A DNA stretch of 5,615 bases from Pseudomonadota bacterium (GTDB taxonomy: Bacteria > Pseudomonadota > Gammaproteobacteria > Burkholderiales > Burkholderiaceae_C), in NCBI GenBank assembly GCA_023418355.1, contig JAEZZU010000154.1, positions 1-5,615 on the forward strand, written 5' to 3'. This document shows, one piece after another, positions 1 through 4,770 of this stretch (the first letter of the stretch is position 1; each line of letters opens with the position of its first letter). The notes below the pieces were generated by a model. That model ran no database searches. It worked only from the letters and a program-made list of their open reading frames with translations, and was not told where the DNA came from. A program made the translations under genes and the position numbers.

Positions 1-104
1 TGCAAGTCGCGCATGACCACAAGCAGAGAGTCCTGCAGTTCGGCCGCAACCATGACGGGAACCTGTACCACAGGCTCGTCAGATGGTCTTTGCGTAGAGT
101 GCAT
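1..104 (-). CDS. Unrecognised protein, N-terminal fragment (runs off the left edge)
   Basis: An open frame starts with ATG at 104 and stays open for 34 codons to the window edge, so the gene is partial at its 3' end. The start is supported by a GGAG Shine-Dalgarno five bases upstream (110-113, minus strand). The visible protein begins MHSTQRPSDEPVV and continues through VMVAAELQDSLLVVMRDL. It has a short polar head and then a likely amphipathic helix, with no obvious signal peptide or membrane segment. I do not recognise the family, and 34 residues are too few to assign a function. It is divergent from the histidine kinase gene across 99 bp, so the two may share a control region. The Shine-Dalgarno and uninterrupted frame make it more credible than the competing frames here, which lack such signals. 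Confidence 0.55.
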   Translation of the reverse strand, partial: MHSTQRPSDEPVVQVPVMVAAELQDSLLVVMRDL

Positions 105-203
105 TGTTTCTCCAAGTTGGCGGAACCTGCCACCAGTTCCAGACATAACACGGCCGTTTTCGGTTGAAGTCAGACTTCTGAGGCTTACTCACGGCACGAA
201 CGA
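105..203. promoter_or_regulatory. Divergent intergenic region with two short dyads
   Basis: This 99-bp gap between divergently oriented genes must hold the promoter of the left-edge gene and probably that of the kinase operon. Two small inverted repeats are visible: GGAAC at 122-126 with GTTCC at 136-140 (9-bp spacer), and GAAGT at 166-170 with ACTTC at 174-178 (3-bp spacer). Either could be an operator, but five-base arms also occur by chance. No convincing sigma-70, sigma-54 or sigma-28 promoter could be placed. The best sigma-70-like match for the kinase, TTGAAG at 164 with TACTCA at 186, is weak. GC is about 52%, lower than in the genes. Confidence 0.35.
110..113 (-). promoter_or_regulatory. 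Shine-Dalgarno of the left-edge gene
   Basis: On the minus strand the sequence reads TTGGAGAAACAATG. GGAG lies five bases before the ATG at 104. This site is the main reason for calling the short edge frame a real gene. Confidence 0.55.
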
Positions 204-1331
204 ATGTATACCCAGAAGAAAATTTGTTCCAATATGTTTCCAATGATAGCGCCCCCGGAGACTGGCAATCCCGCAGATAAGCCCCTGCTTTTGCTTCACC
301 TTGAGGATTCAAAAGCCGATCAGCGGCTGGCTCAGATTACGCTGAGCAAGTCCGGACTCGCTTTCGACATTATTTATTGCGACAAACTGGACGAGTTTCT
401 AGAGCAACTCAAGACCCGACGCTTTGACTTAGTTCTAGCCGACTTCTATCTGCTGGGGTTTACGGCGCTGGATGCCTGGGAAGCCGCACGGCAGCTGCCG
501 CACTGCCCGCCGTTTGTGCTGCTGTCCGGCGCCATTGGGGAAACCGCGGCCGTGCAGGCCATTCGCCAGGGGATCACGGACTATTTGCTCAAGGATGACA
601 TGGCCCGCCTGCCGCATGTCATACTGCGCGCCCTCGAAGTGCACGAGGCGCGCTGCGCCAGGGAAAAGGCCACGCAGGAGCTGGAACGCTCCGAGCGCCA
701 GCTGGCCGAGCTGACCGAGCACCTGCAAAACTCCATCGAGCAAGAGCGCGCAGCCATTGCCCGCGAAATTCATGACGATATTGGCGGTTCATTGACCTCC
801 GTCAAGTTTGACTTGTCCTGGATCGAGCGAAATACCACAGATGCTGGCATCCAGAGCCATGCGCGCGCCGCGCTGGAGATGCTGCAGCACGCGCTGGGTG
901 CAAGCCAGCGCATCATGATGAACCTGCGCCCACCGGTGCTCGACCAGGGGCTGGTGGCGGGGGTGCAATGGCTGGCTGAGAACTTTGAGCGCCGCACGGG
1001 TATTCCCACAAGGCTGCATGCGCCGTCCTTCATCGATGTGCCTGCAGACATCCAGGTCGTGGCCTACCGCACGGCACAGGAAGCACTGACCAATGTGGGC
1101 AAGTACGCCCAGGCGACGGCCGTGCACATGGACCTGTCCAACGCCGAAGGCTTTCTCACGCTGGAAGTGCGCGACAACGGCTGTGGCATCAGCCCGGAGC
1201 AGCGCAACAAGCCCAAGGCCTTTGGTCTGCGCGGTCTGGCCGAGCGCGCCAGGACCGTGGGCGGGTGGCTGGATGTCAGCAGCCAGGTGGGGCATGGCAC
1301 GAGCATCATCGTGTCGGTGCCGCTGCCGTAA
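204..1331 (+). CDS. Soluble hybrid sensor histidine kinase, REC-HisKA_3-HATPase
   Basis: This 375-residue protein is a cytoplasmic histidine kinase with a receiver domain in front. Residues ~26-142 are REC: acidic pair E34-D35, phosphoacceptor D80 (LVLADFYLLG), S108 and K130 (DYLLKDD) are all present. A charged, probably coiled-coil linker (~145-180) leads to a HisKA_3 dimerisation domain with H190 in the motif REIHDDIGGSLTSVKFDL. The HATPase domain (~283-373) shows the N box around N297 (EALTNVGKYA), DNGCGI at 324-329, GLRGLAERA at 341-349 and GHGT at 363-366. There is no membrane helix, signal peptide or PAS/GAF domain, so the receiver is the only visible input. It likely phosphorylates the NarL-type regulator 43 bp downstream. 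The start is uncertain: none of ATG 204, 234 or 243 has a good Shine-Dalgarno, and all leave the REC domain whole. The first ~240 bp are clearly poorer in GC than the rest. Confidence 0.9.
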   Translation: MYTQKKICSNMFPMIAPPETGNPADKPLLLLHLEDSKADQRLAQITLSKSGLAFDIIYCDKLDEFLEQLKTRRFDLVLADFYLLGFTALDAWEAARQLPHCPPFVLLSGAIGETAAVQAIRQGITDYLLKDDMARLPHVILRALEVHEARCAREKATQELERSERQLAELTEHLQNSIEQERAAIAREIHDDIGGSLTSVKFDLSWIERNTTDAGIQSHARAALEMLQHALGASQRIMMNLRPPVLDQGLVAGVQWLAENFERRTGIPTRLHAPSFIDVPADIQVVAYRTAQEALTNVGKYAQATAVHMDLSNAEGFLTLEVRDNGCGISPEQRNKPKAFGLRGLAERARTVGGWLDVSSQVGHGTSIIVSVPLP

Positions 1332-1361
1332 CACGTAATATGTACACCGTACTTGCCTCTC

Positions 1362-1369
1362 GGAAGGAG
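1362..1369 (+). promoter_or_regulatory. Strong Shine-Dalgarno deciding the TTG start of the response regulator
   Basis: GGAAGGAG lies five bases before TTG at 1375. The spacing and strength fix this TTG as the start, since no ATG or GTG lies at a useful distance. It is much stronger than anything in front of the kinase gene. Confidence 0.8.
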
Positions 1370-1374
1370 CCGTC

Positions 1375-2004
1375 TTGATCGATGTTGTGATTTGCGATGA
1401 CCACGCGGTCCTGCGCCGCGGCATCCGTGACACGCTGGCAGAAGCCACTGACATCCGGGTACGCGCAGAAGCTGGTGGCTATACCGAACTGCGCGAAGTG
1501 CTGCGCAATACGCCGTGCGCGGTCTTGCTGCTGGACATCAACATGCCGGGCCGCAATGGTCTGGAAGTGCTGACCAGCGTGCGTGAGAGCTATCCCGACA
1601 TCAAGGTGCTGATGGTCTCGATGTACCCGGAAGACCAGTACGCGCTGCGCTGCCTCAAGGCAGGTGCCCATGGCTATGCCAACAAGTCTGGCGACCCCAT
1701 GCAGCTGATCGAGGCCGTGCGCGTGGTGCATGCAGGCCGCAAGTTCCTGACCCCGGAAGTGGCACAGATGCTGGCCGACAGCCTGACCCAGCCCACGCCG
1801 GAAGCGCCGCATGCCTCGCTGTCAGAGCGGGAAATGCAGACGCTGCAGAAAATTGCCACCGGCAAGCGCCTGACCGATATTGCCGAAGAGTTGATGCTCA
1901 GCCCCAAGACGGTGAGCGTCTACCGTGCGCGCGTGCTGGAAAAACTGCAGCTGAGCAACAACGCAGAATTGACGGTTTACGCCATCCGCAACAATCTGGT
2001 CTAA
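1375..2004 (+). CDS. NarL/LuxR-family DNA-binding response regulator
   Basis: This 209-residue two-domain regulator is the probable output partner of the upstream kinase. The receiver domain (~1-118) has the acidic pair D8-D9 (VICDDH), phosphoacceptor D54 (LLLDINMPG), S82 and K104. A short linker rich in Pro and Ala (~138-146) joins it to a GerE-type helix-turn-helix (~147-206) with the usual sequence SLSEREMQTLQKIATGK and recognition-helix region LSPKTVSVYRARVLEKL. Length and layout are typical of the NarL/FixJ class, whose members dimerise on phosphorylation and bind DNA. The TTG start is chosen because GGAAGGAG sits five bases upstream and the protein then begins MIDVVICDDH, as normal for the family. 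The gene ends at TAA 2002-2004, inside the outer arm of the terminator palindrome. The target genes cannot be read from the sequence. Control of the adjacent flagellar genes is possible but rests only on proximity. Confidence 0.93.
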   Translation: MIDVVICDDHAVLRRGIRDTLAEATDIRVRAEAGGYTELREVLRNTPCAVLLLDINMPGRNGLEVLTSVRESYPDIKVLMVSMYPEDQYALRCLKAGAHGYANKSGDPMQLIEAVRVVHAGRKFLTPEVAQMLADSLTQPTPEAPHASLSEREMQTLQKIATGKRLTDIAEELMLSPKTVSVYRARVLEKLQLSNNAELTVYAIRNNLV

Positions 2005-2096
2005 AAAACATAGCGCCTTGCGCCCAATAAAAAAGGACTTCAGCATGAATTGCACGTGAAGTCCTTTATTTTTCAGCGCAAGCAGCTCTCTTTTTT
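2003..2096. repeat. Long imperfect palindrome filling the convergent intergenic region
   Basis: The terminator stem is the core of a larger dyad. With the axis between 2049 and 2050, positions 2003-2042 face 2057-2096, and 32 of the 40 position pairs are complementary. In-register blocks include CTTGCGC (2017-2023) with GCGCAAG (2076-2082), AGC (2012-2014) with GCT (2085-2087), and six A (2003-2008) with six T (2091-2096). Each strand thus carries a second, outer T tract after the outer stem. The outermost bases enter both stop codons. Confidence 0.8.
2026..2073. terminator. Bidirectional intrinsic terminator between the response regulator and fliR
   Basis: A perfect 11-bp stem pairs AAAGGACTTCA (2032-2042) with TGAAGTCCTTT (2057-2067) around a 14-base loop. 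On the plus strand it is followed by TTTATTTTT (2065-2073), and on the minus strand by TTTTTTATT. It can therefore end both the plus-strand kinase/regulator transcript and the minus-strand flagellar transcript. It lies midway between the two convergent stop codons. Confidence 0.9.
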
Positions 2097-2869
2097 TATA
2101 AGAACCCGCCACCAAATACGGCCAGCGTGCGCTCAATCATGCCGAGGAAGGGCTGCTCCATCATGGGCAGCGTGGCCGTAATGCCCAGCATGCCCACCGT
2201 CAGCGTGATGGGAAAGCCCACGGCAAACACGTTCATCTGCGGGGCAATGCGCGCAATCACGCCCATGGTCAGGTTGACGAACAGCAGCAGCGCCATCATG
2301 GGCAGCGCAATCCACAGCGCGCTGGAGAACACGGCCGAGCCCAGCTCGTGGATGCGCATCTGCGAGATGGCCTGAATGAAAGAGCCATCGACCGGAAACG
2401 CCTGAAAGCTCTTGACCACGGCCATCAGCACAAACACATGGCCGTTCACCACGATGAAGAACAGCGTGAAGACCTGCACCAGAAAGCGCGAGACAGCGCT
2501 CAGCTGCGCGCCGCTGGTGGGGTCAAAAAAGGAGGCAAAGCTCAGGCCCATCTGCAGGCCGATGAATTCACCCGCCACTTCCATGGCAGCAATCACCAGC
2601 CGCGCGGAAAAGCCAATTGCCAGCCCGATGCCCACCTGCTGAATCACGCAGACCAGGGCCTGCGGTGAGTTCACATGCACCACGGGCTGGTCGCCCAGCA
2701 CGGCCTGTGCGCATACGGCCACCAGAAAGGCCAGCGCCACCTTGACGCGCATGGGAATGGCTTTTTGCGAAAACACGGGCGCAGCCGTGAACATGGCCAG
2801 CGTCCGCAGAAATGGCCAGATGATGGGGGAGAGCCACGCCATCAGCTGCTCTTCGGAAAAGCCAAGCAC
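2096..2869 (-). CDS. fliR: Flagellar biosynthesis protein FliR, export gate
   Basis: FliR is an integral inner-membrane protein of the flagellar type III export gate, where it assembles with FliP and FliQ. The 257-residue length is normal. Hydrophobic segments run through most of the protein. Family-typical stretches are FSEEQLMAWLSP (4-15), PVFSQKAIPMRVKVALAF (31-48), GLQMGLSFASFFDPTSG (104-120) and NVFAVGFP (213-220). The start is GTG at 2869: an in-frame TAA lies two codons upstream, AGGG (2878-2881, minus) sits eight bases before it, and the resulting N-terminus matches the family. It follows fliQ after 15 bp and is the last gene of the operon, with TAA (2096-2098) in the edge of the terminator palindrome. 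flhB, which follows fliR in many bacteria, is absent here. I see no damage to the frame. Confidence 0.96.
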   Translation of the reverse strand: MLGFSEEQLMAWLSPIIWPFLRTLAMFTAAPVFSQKAIPMRVKVALAFLVAVCAQAVLGDQPVVHVNSPQALVCVIQQVGIGLAIGFSARLVIAAMEVAGEFIGLQMGLSFASFFDPTSGAQLSAVSRFLVQVFTLFFIVVNGHVFVLMAVVKSFQAFPVDGSFIQAISQMRIHELGSAVFSSALWIALPMMALLLFVNLTMGVIARIAPQMNVFAVGFPITLTVGMLGITATLPMMEQPFLGMIERTLAVFGGGFL

Positions 2870-2884
2870 CGCTTACACCCTGCC

Positions 2885-3154
2885 CTAGCCTAAAGCGCTG
2901 GGGATGTTTTCAATCGTGCGCCGGATGAAGTCCACCACGGTGGACAGCATCCACGGCCCGGCCACGGCAAACACCAGCACGGCGGCCACCAGCTTGGGCA
3001 CAAAGGACAAGGTGTTTTCGTTGATCTGGGTGACGGCCTGAAAAATGCTCACCACCAGACCGACGACCAGCACTGTCAGCAGCACGGGCAGCGAGACCAT
3101 GAGCAGCAGCGTCAGCGCTTCACGCCCGAAGGTCAGTACGGATTGAGGAGTCAT
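2885..3154 (-). CDS. fliQ: Flagellar biosynthesis protein FliQ, export gate
   Basis: FliQ is a small two-helix membrane subunit of the FliPQR export gate. The protein is 89 residues, the usual family size. It has hydrophobic segments at about 13-37 and 52-72, joined by the conserved loop FQAVTQINENTLSFVPKLVA (38-57), and ends with the typical IENIP tail. The start is ATG at 3154, with GGAAAGG (3163-3169, minus) eight bases upstream, and the protein begins MTPQSVLTFGREAL, as expected. It lies 17 bp after fliP and 15 bp before fliR, so all three are probably made from one transcript. Nothing is missing or unusual. The identification is secure because the loop sequence is diagnostic and both neighbours are its known partners. 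Confidence 0.96.
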   Translation of the reverse strand: MTPQSVLTFGREALTLLLMVSLPVLLTVLVVGLVVSIFQAVTQINENTLSFVPKLVAAVLVFAVAGPWMLSTVVDFIRRTIENIPSALG

Positions 3155-3171
3155 GGCCTGCGCCTTTCCAT

Positions 3172-3966
3172 CTAAATGGCAAAGCTGGCAGCCAGAGAAC
3201 CCACCAGCAGGTTCCAGCCATCGGCCAGCACAAACAGCATGATCTTGAACGGCAGCGCCACCAGCACGGGTGACAGCATCATCATGCCCAGCGACATCAG
3301 GATGGACGAGACCACCATGTCAATGATCAGGAACGGGATGAAGATCATGAAGCCGATCTGAAACGCCGTTTTCAGCTCACTGATCACAAAGGCCGGCACC
3401 ACTACGCGAAATGGCGCGTCTTCAATGGTCGTGCCCGGCTCCAGCTTGGCCAGACGGGAAAACAGCGCAAAGTCGGACTGGCGGGTCTGGCGTGCCATGA
3501 ACTCGCGCACCGGCAGCTCGGCCTTTTTCAGCGCGTCTTCAAACTGCATCTGGTTCGTGGTGTAGGGCACGTAGGCGTCCTGGCAGACGCGGTCCAGCGT
3601 CGGCCCCATCACAAACATGGTCAGAAACAGCGACAGGCCAATGATGACCTGATTGGGCGGGGCAGACTGCGTGCCCAGCGCCTGGCGCAGCAGGCTCAGC
3701 ACAATGACGATGCGGGTAAAACCCGTCATCATCAGCAAAAGCGCAGGCAGGAAAGACAGCGCTGTAAAAAACAGCAGCGTCTGAATCGGCACCGAAAACG
3801 AGCTGCCTGCGCCGCCCGAGCCCACCAGCACGGGCAGGCTGGGGCCAGCGGCCGTCTGCGCACCCGCTACGGCGGGCAGCAAGCAAAAAGCCGCCCCGAC
3901 GGCGGCTGGCATGGCCCAGTGCATATGGGAATGGAGAAAGCCTGATCGCATAAAAGCTCTCATCAT
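3172..3966 (-). CDS. fliP: Flagellar biosynthesis protein FliP, export gate
   Basis: FliP is the main membrane subunit of the flagellar export gate. From ATG 3966 it is 264 residues, slightly longer than E. coli FliP (245). It has a likely cleavable signal peptide with a hydrophobic core (~18-34) and a possible cleavage after AGA36. Family motifs are present: ALLLMMTGFTRIVIVLSLLR (75-94), ELKTAFQIGF (197-206), and GMMM with M228-M230, which matches the methionine gasket described for Salmonella FliP. The frame stays open upstream to 4080, but that part overlaps fliO and does not look like FliP. ATG 3966 overlaps the fliO stop as ATGA, which suggests translational coupling. ATG 3951 (MRSGFLHS) is a real alternative, because GAGAG lies five bases before it and the signal peptide would stay intact. 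The stop is TAG at 3172-3174. Confidence 0.95.
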   Translation of the reverse strand: MMRAFMRSGFLHSHMHWAMPAAVGAAFCLLPAVAGAQTAAGPSLPVLVGSGGAGSSFSVPIQTLLFFTALSFLPALLLMMTGFTRIVIVLSLLRQALGTQSAPPNQVIIGLSLFLTMFVMGPTLDRVCQDAYVPYTTNQMQFEDALKKAELPVREFMARQTRQSDFALFSRLAKLEPGTTIEDAPFRVVVPAFVISELKTAFQIGFMIFIPFLIIDMVVSSILMSLGMMMLSPVLVALPFKIMLFVLADGWNLLVGSLAASFAI

Positions 3967-4328
3967 GGTTGCGCCATGGTCGTGGCAGCAGCCGTGCTGT
4001 CCTGCACCTGTGCCATGACGCCCGCAAAGCTGGAGGCTGCAGGCTGCGCGCTCACAGGTTGGCCCAGCACATGCAGGCACTGGATGTTCTGGGCGGTGAC
4101 GCCCAGCACCAGACGCGTTTTTTCTGCGCCCTGCCCGACCTCCACCGTCACCACGCGCTGACCGGGGCCAATGGCCACGGCAGACAGTACCTTGGTGCTG
4201 ACGCTGTCTGCACCATGCAGCCCTTGCTGGCGCTGCTGCCAGCGCCTGAGCACCCAGGGCAGCGCTGCCAGCGCACCGATCATCACGAACAGTGCCAGCA
4301 GCGAGGAGGTCCAGCTCACGTTATCCAC
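3963..4328 (-). CDS. fliO: Flagellar biosynthesis protein FliO
   Basis: FliO is a small, poorly conserved membrane protein that helps FliP assemble in the export gate. This one has 121 residues: a short N-terminus (MDNVSWTS), one membrane helix (~9-27, LLALFVMIGALAALPWVL), a basic Arg/Gln stretch (RRWQQRQQ), then a cytoplasmic beta-rich domain. The segment IGPGQRVVTVEVG (53-65) followed by RLVLGVTAQNIQCLH (72-86) is typical of the family. The C-terminal ~30 residues are rich in Ala, Ser and Thr and probably disordered. The start is GTG at 4328, overlapping the end of fliN by 8 bp with no clear Shine-Dalgarno. GTG at 4319, just after the fliN stop, is an alternative three residues shorter. Assignment rests on membrane topology, the domain pattern and the position between fliN and fliP. 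Confidence 0.9.
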   Translation of the reverse strand: MDNVSWTSSLLALFVMIGALAALPWVLRRWQQRQQGLHGADSVSTKVLSAVAIGPGQRVVTVEVGQGAEKTRLVLGVTAQNIQCLHVLGQPVSAQPAASSFAGVMAQVQDSTAAATTMAQP

Positions 4329-4770
4329 GGCTGACGCGGCGCAGGCGCTCGGAAGGTGTGACCACGTCGGTCAGGCGGATACCGAACTTGTCGTTCACCA
4401 CCACCACTTCGCCCTGTGCAATCAGGTAGCCGTTGACCAGCACGTCCATGGGCTCACCAGCCAGTGCGTCCAGCTCCACCACCGAGCCCTGTGCCAGCTG
4501 CAGGATGTACTTGATCGGCACCTTGGTGCGGCCCAGCTCCACCGACAGCTGCACGGGGATGTCCAGCACCATGTTGATGTCGTTCACCGGCACTTCGGTG
4601 CCCACAGGCCCAGAGGCATAGGCAGGCTTGCCCGACAGCGGGCCGCCCTGCTCGGCGTCCAGCGTCTCGCGGGTGGTGTCGGTCTGCTTCTGTTCTTCCA
4701 GTGCTTCGGCCCAATCCGAGAAGGGATCATCCCCGGGGATGCTGCCGTTGTTGTTTGGATCAGTTGCCAT
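4321..4770 (-). CDS. fliN: Flagellar motor switch protein FliN
   Basis: FliN is a C-ring protein at the cytoplasmic base of the motor, where it works with FliM in switching and in docking export cargo. From ATG 4770 it has 149 residues. The first ~60 are polar and low in complexity (MATDPNNNGSIPGDDPFSDW) and probably flexible. Residues ~64-146 form the SpoA domain with family-typical LDIPVQLSVELGRTKVPIK (69-87), GEPMDVLVNGYLIAQGEVVV (105-124) and NDKFGIRLTDVVTPSERL (126-143). The frame is open 37 codons further upstream, but that part overlaps fliM. ATG 4770 is preferred because GGAGAG (4775-4780, minus) lies four bases before it and the length fits the family. It overlaps the fliM end by 11 bp and the fliO start by 8 bp, so the three are probably coupled in translation. 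Confidence 0.96.
   Translation of the reverse strand: MATDPNNNGSIPGDDPFSDWAEALEEQKQTDTTRETLDAEQGGPLSGKPAYASGPVGTEVPVNDINMVLDIPVQLSVELGRTKVPIKYILQLAQGSVVELDALAGEPMDVLVNGYLIAQGEVVVVNDKFGIRLTDVVTPSERLRRVSRG

Noticed and set aside
13..246. Plus-strand open frame of 77 codons ending inside the kinase start
   Set aside because: It overlaps the left-edge gene antisense. The Cys/Ser/Thr-rich translation has no family resemblance.
79..312. Minus-strand open frame of 77 codons over the divergent region and kinase start
   Set aside because: It overlaps the kinase start and the better-supported left-edge gene (1-104, which has a GGAG site), in a different frame, with no recognisable protein.
789..1454. 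Minus-strand open frame of 221 codons opposite the kinase gene
   Set aside because: It lies antisense to the HisKA_3/HATPase coding region and the start of the regulator gene. Its composition is typical of a shadow frame and no family is recognisable.
1755..1775. Sigma-54-like TGGCAC-N5-CTGG match within the regulator gene
   Set aside because: The -12 element does not match TTGC well, the site is inside a conserved coding region, and no gene starts suitably downstream.
3967..4080. Upstream extension of the fliP frame by 38 codons
   Set aside because: It lies wholly within fliO. The residues are Cys/His/Gly-rich, unlike any FliP, and would put a long non-signal segment before the signal peptide.
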